Assembly: GCA_015680685.1 (NCBI GenBank)
Contig: MNCI01030542.1
Location: forward strand, 1 to 56,455
Source: Gnetum montanum
Taxonomy: Eukaryota; Streptophyta; Gnetopsida; Gnetales; Gnetaceae
Reading direction: 5' to 3'
DNA length: 56,455 nucleotides
Made by a program: the position numbers and the translations under genes. Below the pieces are notes generated by a model. It saw nothing but the letters and a program-made list of their open reading frames with translations, did no database searches and was not told where the DNA came from. Each line of letters opens with the position of its first letter. Position 1 is the first letter of the stretch. Positions 10,913 to 21,888 of this stretch are shown here, piece by piece.

Positions 10913-12334
10913 GCCATCCATGCTAAGATTTGGTGATGGCTCCTTAGTTTTTTAACTTTTTTTTTATCTTACACTGTTCTTTATACATTTTCCATTTTCT
11001 TAAGTATTTTGCAACTTATTTTATCTAGTTTTTCGTGTTTAATTTTTCTTACTTGTATTTTCTTCTTTATTATCCATTAGGACTCTAGCGTTTAATATGG
11101 CTGCTATTTACTAGAAGTTAAATTGAACTATACATCACGTCTAGATTGATTGTTCAATAATTGAATTTCATTTTTGGATTATGACATTGATATTAGGTAA
11201 TGAGCTCACATCATCCACCCATTTCACTCTACTCCATGGAGTTCTTTCATCTTGAAAGCATGAGGTCCTTTCTTAACTACAACTTATAAGCAAATCGGTG
11301 ACCTTGATACCTAACAAACTTAAAATGAGTAAAGTGGAATAGACAATGATGTGGCTTCAAGGGGACTTCTCACCTTTTTTACCTAAATACCTTCTTGAGT
11401 TTTATGAATATTCTCATTGATCTCTCACAATTCCTACTATTGACCACTAACAAGAAAAATGTCTTTACATGGTGTGGTTTCCATGCAAAGACACACACAC
11501 ACACACACACACAACATGGGAATTTAAAGCATACCCATTAGAAATAATAATGGGCTACAGGCACTCGTTATAGGGTTGGAAAGACATGTTACCCATGCCT
11601 AAAGGCACCCCTCTAACTAAGGTCCTTCCTAACTTCCTATTTTTTTCCTTCTCTATTTGGAATGGTGGTTGATCTTTGGTGGTGGTCATGAATCTGGAGC
11701 ATCAAATGGTCTCAATGTGCTAATGCAAAGTCACTGGAAGTGGATGAACTTGGTTTTGACTAAGGATGGGATAATATCATGTCACATTAACTACACATTT
11801 CACAAGGGCTTCATGTGATCAAGATGCGAGACATCATTTCCATTCTTTCTCTCTCTCCCATCATTTAACTCTTATCATCCACCACCTCACTACCTCCTAT
11901 CATGGTTAATTATTATGTCTCTTTTGGTATGTCCTAATTCTTTGATGATTTCTTGTGTGAATTCAATTTTTAAGGTCCATGATCATTAATCATACTTAGA
12001 GCCTATGGACTCTTGGGTATGAGGGTATGCAAGGGAATTAATGACATGAGCTTACTATGGGAAGGATCCACTTGCATACTCTTTGATCTATTTCCATCAA
12101 ACTTCCTATCCCTTGGTTATTTTGCATTCAATTCCATCATTATACATAATAAAAATCCAATTTTGCAACCCTTGTCCTATTTAATTCTTTCCAAAATCTC
12201 CTTTTCTTTGCCAATCTCATGCCCTCTTCCATGGTTTATCATCATTCTATGTTTTTTTAGCTTCCTTTGTACTCTAATTTCATCTTGAAATGCTTCCAAA
12301 GTAATTTGTTTTTTATGTGGAAGATTGTTGCAAA
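10913..12334 (+). other. Element F spacer between pol and ORF3
   Basis: Begins with a T-rich tract (about 10935-11080), also present after gag in A, B and E. The block 11100-11260 matches B 17120-17240 (TTGATTGTTCAATAATTG-like, CACCCACTCATCCACT-like). An (AC)n microsatellite lies at about 11492-11513. Plus-strand blocks with TGGTGTGGTT and TTTTTT words match E 42140-42330 in reverse. I see no coding function; it looks like the leader of an ORF3 transcript plus promoter-proximal DNA. Confidence 0.6.
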
Positions 12335-12420
12335 TAGTTGCATCGACACAGCTAGATGCATTGACATAACCCCATTGACGTAGTACACAAATACTATATA
12401 TATATATATATATATGAATT
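12335..12420 (+). promoter_or_regulatory. Internal promoter of F upstream of ORF3
   Basis: Repeated CpG motifs GCATCGACAC, GATGCATTGACAT and CCATTGACGTAG stand directly upstream of a TATATATA run (12393-12415). The U3 of F's own 3' LTR has GCTGCATCGATAGCGCC, GCATCAATGTAGATGTGTC and ATTGGCGTAG upstream of TATATAAA (51780-51787). The motifs and the ending GCGTAG/GACGTAG correspond. The (TA)n run may be a later expansion. Confidence 0.6.
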
Positions 12421-12844
12421 GATACTTAGCCATTTTTGCATATTTGCCTTCCAACGCAAGAGGATTTTTTTTCATTTTCAAAGCCCAAAGACCTTCCCAA
12501 GTGCCATAACTTTCAAAATGCTTGTTCAATTAACCTCATTCTTTAATCCTCTAGCTGTTAGAGGTGAGCTCTATGTTGTAGGATCCACTAACCTTTGGTT
12601 TATAATGAAAATTTTTTTGGAAAATTTTCTAACTCCCTGAGGTTTAACTATTAAAATAATATTAAAAATCCTATCTACACCAAGTTAAACCTCATAAACA
12701 AACTTTGGTAGCTGATGAATAAAATAATGGACCTTCCAAGATCACAAATGAACCTAGGTGTAACCTAACCAAATGAGAAAGGTATAAAAAAGGAGTTAAA
12801 GATTATACACTAAAATGCTTATCCATGGTTACGTGTGATCACAG

Positions 12845-13529
12845 ATGGCACCAAAGAGGGAAGCACCAATAGGATGACCTACCCAATCAAGCAAGAAGTA
12901 ATCATGAGGAGGAAGGTGCTAGCAACAACCATAGCAGTGCCAAGAGTAAGAAGTTGAAAAAACTCATGTGATGTGACCCCTTCGGAATGATCCCGAAGTG
13001 GAATTTGTTCAATGGATTCCCATAGCTAAAACCAACCAATCTAGGTAAGATGAGCCAAGACCCAAATTGGAGGTCACATTAATAGACGCCTAGCTTGAAA
13101 AGATCCAAACAAAGGAGGTCCAAAATTTGGTTCTCCAAGAACTAAACTTTGGACCCTTCTTATAGTTGGCACCTAAGGAAGTCTGCACATAATTATAGGG
13201 GTCTCCCATGTGGCCCATTCTCTCCTCTAGTGGAGAATGGTACATAAGGGAGACTTACGTATTTTGGAACAACCAACAAGGAGATGCATCTGTCAAAATC
13301 AAAGACATCACCATCTTCTACTTGGTTAAGGCCATTGTAGAGGTCCTTGACTTGCCCAATACTAGGGAAAAATTATCAAAGCTATCAACCAAGTGGATCC
13401 ATAAGTTAAGAAAGAATGGATCTAGCGATGCTATTAGGTAGATCATAATGAGTATGGTGCACTTATAAAGGCAAAGCATATTTACTTCAAAATTGTGGCC
13501 TATCACCTAAACCCCATGATGAGGCTAAG
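12845..13529 (+). pseudogene. Element F ORF3, 5' part (broken)
   Basis: The start ATG at 12845 (MAPKREAP) matches B (MAPKHGQ) and E (IAPKPRH, start lost) and is immediately preceded by TGATCACAG, an acceptor-like sequence. The conserved central domain encodes SSGEWYIRETYVFWNNQQG and then VKAIVEVLDLPNT at about 13220-13360. The frame is interrupted at 13524/13529 by insertion of D and resumes at 49340. Function unknown; position after pol is that of the env-like ORF of Athila elements, and the domain recalls the 'putative plant transposon protein' family, but I see no membrane segment. Confidence 0.75.
13525..13529. repeat. Target site duplication CTAAG of element D
   Basis: CTAAG here and at 49335-49339 flank element D exactly outside its LTR ends. 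Confidence 0.9.
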
Positions 13530-13609
13530 TAATGAATCATAAATTGGTTGTATCAACTAGGCCCCATCGACGCATGATTTGATGCGTTGACATGGCCTTG
13601 ACAACATAG
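13530..13609 (+). repeat. Element D 5' LTR, first 80 bp
   Basis: TAATGAATCATAAATTGG aligns without gaps to TGATAAATCGTGAATTGG at 48456. It holds the U3 inverted motif ATCGACGCAT / ATGCGTTGACAT. The LTR is cut at 13609 by insertion of C and resumes at 27889 (CATAG duplicated at 13605-13609 and 27884-27888). Confidence 0.9.
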
Positions 13610-14028
13610 TGTAACATCCTATCCCCGGATGTCATGGCAAACATCAAATATATAATATATTAGACATTATGTGTACGAAGAAAATATATCAAATGCCAAA
13701 TATATGTGATATTCAACATTATGTATAAAGGAAAGAATAGGACACATGCATAAAGAGAAAGAAAAGAATGCTTTATTGATATGACATAGCGTATCCAGAT
13801 CGTGCTTCGAGAGTGTTCTTTGGGGTTTTCTTCCTTTGGCATCTATCCCATAGAGGCAATCAAGCACTACTACCATGGTTAGGCCTATAACCTGGCTAGA
13901 GGGAATGGCCAATCCACTTCCTGTCCTGCTTCACCTAGCTCCCGTGACTTGCCTATACTTACTCTGCCACTTCATGACTTTCCTGTACCGACTCTACCAT
14001 TCCATGCTAACATGACCTCTAACCCTAG
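13610..14028 (-). repeat. Element C 3' LTR, outer part
   Basis: It aligns with 27314-27700 and 53129-53520 (CATGGCAAACATCAAATATA, GAATGCTTTATTGATATG). On the minus strand it contains AATAAA (CAATAAAGCATTC at about 13770-13785), probably the polyadenylation signal. The LTR is interrupted at 14028 by insertion of B; CCTAG at 14024-14028 and 22738-22742 is the duplication. Confidence 0.9.
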
Positions 14029-14864
14029 TGATGAGACATCGTTGGGGCAACCACGATATCGCGTGCCCAGACTCGATATCGCATCCTTTACTGCGATACC
14101 ACGTACGCGATATCACAGCCTGTTGCTAGTCCTATAAATAAGAGGCAGTTCTCCCTTCTTTCTCAATTTTAGATTTAAATTGTAGCTAGACTCTGGCAGT
14201 TTTATCCCTCCAAAGATAGAATATTTTCCAGTGTATGCCCGCAATGTGGTGATTGTAATTGTATAGCATCCTTTATTCAAATGTGACATACTTGGACATG
14301 CACATGACCAGTAATAAAGATCGAGATTACTTCATCTTTGTAGCATTCACTTTGTTTATTTATTTATTTAATTTTTATTTACTACTTTCCTTATTAGTCT
14401 CTCTCACCCTTAAACTCATGTTAAAACATGGAATGAGTACGACTTCATTACGAGCATTTAAGTATGACTACTTGGTAACCCAGTAGCGTACCTAGGATCT
14501 AGGCTTGGTAATCCCAGTGGTAGTCGTGCACGAAGTCCAAGATGTGTAGGGATAATCAAGGAACGGATGCTCATCGCACTTAGGCTAGATTAGTTTCTTT
14601 TACCCTTTCTCTCTTAGCTTAGATAATATTACTTTCCATTACCTTTAGGAGTAGCATTAGATTAGAAAACTCATCATACACCTCACTCTAGACTAAACCA
14701 TACGTGACAAATATAATACTAGTCCGGGTGGGAAGATAATGAACTGTGATCTAAGACTAGTTGTCTAGGTGCCACAACTAGTCCGTCTGCAGAGTTTGAC
14801 CAGATCGTGTGTGAAAATGCTCGTATTTGTATGGTTGAGTGTAGGGGTACCTTGCCACTCATCA
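14029..14864 (+). repeat. Element B 5' LTR
   Basis: An 836-bp LTR with ends TGATGAG and CTCATCA. U3 carries GATATC palindromes at about 14050-14120; the TATA box TATAAATA is at 14133-14140; AATAAAGATC at about 14312-14321 marks the poly(A) signal and thus the R region end nearby. Confidence 0.93.
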
Positions 14865-14884
14865 TTGGCACCATTGTCGGGGAC
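14865..14884 (+). promoter_or_regulatory. Element B primer-binding site (tRNA-Asp type)
   Basis: TTGGCACCATTGTCGGGGAC directly abuts the LTR. It differs from the tRNA-Asp complement TGGCGCCGTTGCCGGGGAC by three transitions. Confidence 0.85.
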
Positions 14885-15007
14885 GGTGCTAGTTATCTAG
14901 ATTAGTTATATCATACAAGGTCAATGTATAGGACTTAATGATATATCTCTTAGGAATAAGAAGTAATTAAAAAATTCACATCTAAATTCACAAACAACTT
15001 CACAACC

Positions 15008-16996
15008 ATGCCTCTCCTACAAGACTATAACAATGCCACACTTAGTGAGGAAGTTCATTAGAGAACCAATGAACTATATGACGATGAAGGTTGGAGTACA
15101 CAACCTGAAGTGGGGATTTCTTATAAACATGAACAAAAGCAACGTCATCCCAACACACAAAAGCATAACTTACCCAATGACGATGAACCCATACTGGCCA
15201 CTACAAGCTTAACACAAATATAGGAGGCTGTTCGAATCTCACGTAGGCATCGTAAAGAGAGCTACCTACCCAAGCTCGATTTAAACAACTTCCCTACTTT
15301 TTTAGGAGGCTATGACTTAGACCCATATCAACATTTACAAGCCTTCTACGATGCTTGCACATGGAATAACATTGATAACAAGTGGAAAAAGCTTAAGCTC
15401 TTTCCTATGACACTCATTGACCAAGCAAAAGTATGGTATAGATCATTAAAACCAAATTCAATACAACGTTGGTCAACAATGGTAGAAGTCTTTAATGAAA
15501 AATATCAAACCTATGCAAGAGTGTCAGCCTTGAGGAAAAAAATCCAAGGATGGAAATAAGCACAACATGAACCCTTGGACATGGCCTTAGAAAGATATTA
15601 TGCACTGTTAAACAACTGTCCAGGCCATGGGTTTTTCGAGGAAAGGCTAATGTATCATATTATTGATGGGCTACGTAATGAGACAAGAGAGACCTTAGGA
15701 ATGTGTGCCCAAGATCAACTATACGAACTACGAACCCATCAAATCCAGGAGCTTATTAAGTGGGTAGCAAAAAAAGAAGAAGAATTGCCTCGATGGGAGA
15801 GTGTTGAAAAACATCAATGGGACCAAAATATCAACTTAACAAAGGTCCATGATCATAAAAAGGAGAAATCAATCAATCTCAAGGTGAAAACATCATCTTT
15901 GCCAACACAACAAACATTAGAAGAAGTCGAGCCAAAGATCAATAAGATGTTGGAATGGACGTATCAAAAGTGTGGAGAATTTATCAACATTATTGGAGAT
16001 AGAGTTTTGACAACCCAAGAAGTAGGATAAAACATTAGACAATCAGAAAGAAGGGATAAGGAAAATAAGAGCTCAACTGCTAATCATACATATGAATGCA
16101 ACATATGCCTATACGATCACCCGAAGGGGCAATGCTGAATCTTGTTACATCTATATGAGCATTGGGGAAACACGTTACATCCAAAGTTCATATAGAGATA
16201 CTATGTTTGATCACAGTGGCAACAATCCCAGTCATGGGGGAGACCACCACTAGATTGGAAACACCCTTCATATCATCCGAATTCAAACGCTTATCAAGTT
16301 CAACATCCTATTTCCGCAACTGGGCCAACATACTCTATCTCACCACAATGTCATTCTCCTCAATACTATCAGCCCATGCCTCCAACAAAACCACCACCTT
16401 GTGTACCCTATGACCCTCCTAACTTTCAACATTCTCATTTTTTCCCTCCTTCTACATTGCCACCAACTGTTCCTAAGGTGTCTGCACCACAGCAACAACC
16501 CATGAACGACACTTGTGCTACTACTACTAACCGCAGTGAAAAGCCTCCTCAACATCAAAAGTGTCCTTTCTTTAAACACGACCATAAGAAGGAACAAAGT
16601 AATTCAGAGGCCATTGCATCCTCTAACTCAGCACAAGTTCCACACTGTGGTGCACCCTTACCTTCGAACCCAACGCCTCATGTAACTCCATCAGGGCCAC
16701 CAACTCACACTCCAACAACAATACGGCCCAATGAACACAACCATGGAGAGTGACAACCCAATCCTTGCATACCATCTTCTGGTCACAAACATTATAATGG
16801 GTCAACATGTTATCCGGGAACTACATTGTACAAATTGCCCCACTATGCTCATTATAATCAAGTGTGTGAAACCCGATGGGGTAAATATGACCAAGCCAGA
16901 ATACTTCCAAAATGCAAGGATCCCCGTCGTCAATTATTAATCCTTGCTATCCTCAATCATTTAGCTATGATGGATATCCCTCATTCTAATAAGTAG
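15008..16996 (+). pseudogene. gag: Element B gag with proline-rich tail (broken)
   Basis: Particle-forming Gag. Start MPLLQDYNNATLSEE at 15008. The capsid domain at about 15290-15560 encodes FLGGYDLDPYQHL and LKLFPMTLIDQAKVWYRSL; 15575-16030 is an open stretch (YYALLNNCPGHGFFEERL). The zinc knuckle YECNICLYDHPKGQC (C-X2-C-X3-H-X4-C) is at about 16090-16135. A proline-rich tail at 16376-16753 and an end DIPHSNK-TAG at 16994-16996 replace the protease seen in E and F. TAG at codon 18 is shared with A; other stops and frameshifts follow. Confidence 0.88.
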
Positions 16997-18387
16997 GATT
17001 AATAACCACTTTTTATTTTTCTTTATTTTTCAATTTTTTTTCTAGTTTTTCATTTTTTAACTTTTTGTTTTATCTTTTTATCTTTTTGTGTTTTTGTCTT
17101 TTTACATTTTTGTAAGTAATCTCGTCTACGAATAAAACACTCATGTGGATTGTTGGTTGAGGTTTGTTCTATGTTATCAAGTCTCAAGTGATCAATTATT
17201 TGGACAGTGAGCCCATTACACCCACTCATCCACTCTACAAATAAGAGGGTCTGTTCAAGGGTACAGTGATATTCTTGACATTTTTAAAAAATTAAAATTA
17301 ATTTTGTGTTCATTGTACCCAAAATGAAGAAGGATGGACCAAGAGGGAATGATTAGGGTCTGACATTAAGGGGACTTGTGGATTCTCTTTGGTGATGTCT
17401 GTGAGAGTTATCATGCAATGTGGTTGTACTAAGATCCTTGTAGATCTAATGAAAAATGGGAGTAAGAGTAATCAAAAGGGCACTCAAAAATGCAATGCTA
17501 CTCTAGGGGGTCCCACTAAAAAGACATGCACCCATGCCTAAAGGTTGGCAGCTTCTTTGGATTCGGTATTCAAAAAAGAGAAAAAAAAAGAAAGAGAAAA
17601 GAAAAAGAAAAAGAAAGTGCCATAAAACAAAAGTCACTCCTCCCTTGAAAAAAACGCCAAGCGATCATACGCCTTGTTGTTGTGGTACTCTCATAGTTGC
17701 TCATCATGGGATGAAATAATGTGATGTCACTATTTAGAGGAATGGACTTGGTCCTAATCTTGGAACGATGGGTTAATGACACGTTAATCATGCTTTACAC
17801 ACAGGATTCACTGTGCCCTAGGTCAGTTACCGCATGTCCCAATCTCTACGATCCCTTTCTATAGTTCGTCTCCTCTCACTATTCGTGTAATTGTAGCTCA
17901 TGTCCTGTATAGCATAGAATTCTCACCTCATTCCAGTGATATTTACATGTGTGTGTTTTGTGGAATCAGTGCATATTACATTTAACCCTTCTAGTGCCCA
18001 CAGACACTTTAAGCATCGTTACACAAGGGCATTATTGGTTGAAACCTACTTTGGGGAGGATCCACTTGTGTAATTTTTTTTAATCTTCACTTATGACATA
18101 GCTCACACACACCATCTCTTACCCTCAGCCTACTTTTTCTAACATTCTTTCCCTATTATTATTACCCCTCTAAATTTCAACGTTTCCATGAACCATCACA
18201 TCACCTTTTTCTTACCACCCAAGGTTTTATTAATAAAATCCACACCATCATCATCAATCGTGCCTTCCAAACCATCTAATTACCTTAGAGCCCCCTCAAC
18301 ATATGTCATATGTCCTAATTTTCACCTTTGATTTTAGAAAAAATCTTTAAAATTTGGGTTTTTCTCTCAAGCTTATATATCATTAGG
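16997..18387 (+). other. Element B spacer between gag and ORF3 promoter
   Basis: T-rich tract at about 17005-17115 directly after the gag stop. The block 17120-17260 matches F 11100-11260. A purine run (AAAAAAGAGAAAAAAAAAG and on) occupies about 17571-17622. No coding frame recognised. Confidence 0.6.
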
Positions 18388-18462
18388 ACGTGATATCGTG
18401 TATGCGATATCACGTACACAATGTATCGTACGTGATATCGTGTCCTCAAAACCCTATAAATA
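18388..18462 (+). promoter_or_regulatory. Internal promoter of B upstream of ORF3
   Basis: Inverted arms ACGTGATATCG (18388-18398) and CGATATCACGT (18405-18415), then CGTACGTGATATCGTG (about 18428-18442), then TATAAATA at 18455-18462. The LTRs of B have the same ACGTGATATCG-type units just upstream of TATAAATA at 14133. The promoter stands about 470 bp before the ORF3 start. Confidence 0.7.
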
Positions 18463-18634
18463 GGCGACCATCCCGCAACACTTAGCATCATTTCTTGCCA
18501 TTCACGCAGGGGAGTTTTTCAATTTTTTCTCTACAACTTGCGATTGAGCAACCCTTGCTTTTCTCACTATATTTTGCTCGCTGGTACTCCGATTTTAATT
18601 CCGTTTGAACCTACTTGAACCCAGAGTGTTCAGC

Positions 18635-18652
18635 TTAGTCATGGAGGAGGGA
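18635..18652 (+). promoter_or_regulatory. Second polypurine-tract-like motif of B
   Basis: TTAGTCATGGAGGAGGGA between internal promoter and ORF3 resembles the tract at 21872-21888. E has an equivalent motif at the same relative position (41178-41193). Confidence 0.45.
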
Positions 18653-18926
18653 CACTTGCCAAAAAGTGCCTAACTTTTTTGAAATTTATCATTTCCCAAA
18701 GGACATCAGCTAGGGTAATTAACTATAACACTTAGAATAATTGTGCCTAAAAATCATTTAATCCCTAGGTATACCGGGAAACTAAAATGGAAACCACCTA
18801 AGTCACAGGACTCATTATTACAAACTTTCAAGCACTATCACACGTGATAACATAATATCATTAATTAAGGCAAGCAGTAAGGTATAACTTAACTTCAAAA
18901 ATAACCTTACTAACGCTTGGCCCGTG

Positions 18927-18935
18927 TGATTGCAG
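18927..18935 (+). promoter_or_regulatory. Splice-acceptor-like site at ORF3 start of B
   Basis: TGATTGCAG immediately precedes ATGGCC. F has TGATCACAG before ATGGCA and E TGATTGTAG before ATAGCA. Retention of AG at the same point in three families suggests that the ORF3 message is spliced to its start codon. Confidence 0.5.
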
Positions 18936-21725
18936 ATGGCCCCGAAACATGGACAATAGGAGGGTCCTACCCAAGGTGGAAGCAAACGAGCTCAGAGAGG
19001 TGGAAGACAAAGACCTACCAGACAACATGTAGAACAGGAGGAGCAATCATTCAGCATTCATCAAGATGAACCTCCTACCAAACAGTCTGGGTAGGTAGAA
19101 GGAGGAGTTGTTGCTACACCTGAATAGGGACAACACCTCACATTGCCCTAAGATTGTGTTTAGGCCATCCACGAGAAGTCCACATTCACTGCAATGATTG
19201 TGGAATTGAACTTTGAATCATTTTCGAAGTTCGCTCTTGAGGTTGTTAGGGATCACCTCAAAGGATCCCCATTATGGCCTACCCTCTTTGAAAGTGGTGC
19301 CTGGTACCTAGGAGAGACATACCAATTTTGGCACAATAGGGAGCAAGGCAACACTGTTAATATTTGTGGGGTGACAGTTGACTTCTCTGTGCAGGTGATT
19401 TTGGAAGTGTTAAACCTTCCAAATACAAGGCCCAAGGTTGCTCGATTATCCACTCGTTCAGACACCGATGTGCGAAAGGAGTGTTTGGAGAAGGCTTATG
19501 GCAGGGATAAAGAATTTAGTGAGTTGACAATGGAAGAGATGGTTTACTTCAAAATTGGAATATATCACCTCTTTCCCACAAAGGGTCTTAAAAGAATATC
19601 AACGTATGTGGCTAGAGGATGTGCAGTGTTGATGGGAAAGGTTAACGCTAACCTACCCCATTTATATTTGACGGAGATCCTAAGGCGATTCGAAGAACGA
19701 AAGACAAGGAAGATGGCGTTGCCTTTCCCTTGTCTTATCAGAAAGCTTTTCCGACATGTTGGTATTCGGGGATACACCAATGACGTCCTCCAAAAGGCCC
19801 AGACTGCTTCATATGCTGAATTGCTTAAAGCGCTAGCTCCCAAAAAAGCACTAGCAAAGAGCTAGGACTAAAAGAAGAAGAAGAACAGATGGTTGGGCCA
19901 ACTATAACTCAACTTGCCGAACCCAGTCGACCTCCAGCCATAGGTCCCAACCAACAACAAGAAGCAGGGCCTAGCACAGGCTAGGATCAGCCGCCACCAC
20001 TGCAACACTATAGATCATCGATGAGCCATCTTAGGGCCATCGCTGAGACAGTCAGTTAGGAAAGTCATGATGACGCAAACCTCTTCCATGTCATCAGTGA
20101 TGCCATTCAGCCTACAGTTTCTTTGGATTGCACAAGAGGGGAAGTATCCATACACACAGGAGGAGGGGAAAGTAAATGGTCACAACAGATCTCAGGAAAC
20201 GCAACATCTTTCCAGGTGCAGTTAGAGACTAGTGAAGGGGCCACTGTGGTGGTCATGCAACACTAGAATGTCGCGGAAGCTGTAGAAGTGGTCGCAAACC
20301 ACATCAAGGAATCCTTCAATGTACTTGTTGTGCCACCGGCAGATCTCACAGGAGCATAGGATTCTCAAACCTTATCCAGAACCTCAATGACTCTTGTGGA
20401 ACATGAGGATGTGCTTGATCGAGTGCTTCAAATAGGGCAAGTAATGACATCCCTGTTCGACATCCCTCAAGATGTTACAGCAATTCAATCAGACCTCATT
20501 TCCACAAAGGGGAAGCTGGTCTTAACAGAAGTGAAGGTCGAGCATGCTAAAGCTGAAGTGCAAAAACTACAAGAGCAGCTTGTGGCCTTACAAGCAGCAC
20601 AGCAGGACCCTCTGCAATTTGTTTCCGCAAACCAGCTAGATAACTTTAGAACTGAGCAACTAACAAAGTTAATCATAGAGAATAAAAAAGTGGTTGAAGA
20701 AAAAGAGAAGGCTATTTGGGATGCCTCCATAGCATAAGCGCAAACCCATGCACATATTTAAGGCACTCAAAGCCTTGCAGGAAGAAAATAAGTAGCTGGT
20801 TGCAGACAACATTTGGTTGACCACTGTAGAAAAGCAAAAGAATGTTCTCAATGAACATTTTCATCAATTATGAGAACAATTCATCCGGGTCAACCAAGAT
20901 GTAAGCCGTTTAGCCAGAGAAAATCAAACCCTCTCGATGGAGGAGGTACACATCATTCGTCAAAAGTTAGCGATTGAGATAAGCACGTGGCAGAACGAGG
21001 CTAAACAACATGAGAAGCTGAAGGAGCATTTCCACGATTAGGTGGGAATGTATAAATAGGTCCTTGAAAAGGAGAACCATATGGCCAAGGTCCAAATCAA
21101 AATTGTCAGTGCTCAACACACTGACTGGCGGGCCATATTGGACACATATGCCCTCGCCCACCAAGTGGAAGTTAAAAATTAGGACCTGCAGATTCAAGAC
21201 TTAACAGAGTACATGGAGCTGGCAAATCTAAGATATGCCAATCTTGCCATGTTAACAGCAGGGCACCCGAGGTCAGAGCTCGAGCAGCAGGTAGCAACCA
21301 CCCACATCAAATATGAAGTAGAATTTGGAAAGCGCAAGAAGCTGGTGGAGAAACTGGATGTTGCAAATTCTAAACTTCATGTGGTAAAAGCCAGCTACCA
21401 AGGACAAAAAGATGTCGCAACAGATTTGGCTCAATAGCTAGCAGACTTTCATGAGTACAAGGATAAAGCCAGAGCCTATGAGAAGGAATGACAAGTGTTC
21501 GTGGCTTGGTATGTCAAGGCCAACCAAATGTTTTTGCAACTACCCTATCCGTGGGAGGTGCTGACTCCATCAAACTTTGGAACATTAGCATGGATGGCAC
21601 AAGACCCTCGAACTAAAGAGGAGAAGCTCCAAGCCATACTTCAATGCCATCAAGCCTCAAAACCTAGAGCACAAGACGAAGGGAAGGCACCAATGGAGGA
21701 GCCATCGCCACCAGGAACTACATGA
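18936..21725 (+). pseudogene. Element B ORF3, about 930 codons (broken)
   Basis: Begins MAPKHGQ and has a basic, glutamine-rich N-terminus. The longest open part (19194-19865) encodes the central domain: FESGAWYLGETYQFWHNREQ, then VILEVLNLPNT and IYHLFPTKGLKRISTYVARG. After a low-complexity linker (about 19860-20380) comes a long heptad-like coiled coil (about 20380-21480), including MELANLRYANLAMLTAGHPR; it ends with WYVKANQMFLQLPYPWEVL and a Pro-rich tail stopping at TGA 21723-21725. E and F have the same architecture and length (about 960 and 930 codons). No signal peptide or membrane helix seen, so an envelope role is not supported. Function unknown. Confidence 0.8.
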
Positions 21726-21888
21726 GTTCCAAATTTTTGAAGTTGTAGTATATTCTATGTGTTGTGTCTTTATTTTGTTTTCTTCCCACACTGCGGCATC
21801 ATCCCATTTCTCCATCCAATAATCCCATACCTATCCACTGTGTAATCACTGTAACTTGAAAACAAGTTTTTATTCAGTCGTGGGTGTA
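21726..21888 (+). other. Element B 3' untranslated region with polypurine tract
   Basis: Short T-rich untranslated stretch ending in CAGTCGTGGGTGTA (about 21875-21888) directly before the 3' LTR. This is a mutated form of CAGTCATGGGGGTA. Confidence 0.7.

Noticed and set aside
14865-14884. tRNA gene fragments at the primer sites
   Set aside because: Only the 18-20 bases complementary to the tRNA 3' end are present, as expected for primer-binding sites.
18936-21725. Retroviral-type envelope protein
   Set aside because: Position matches the env-like ORF of Athila elements, but I see no signal peptide, no membrane helix and a long coiled coil, so I leave the function open.
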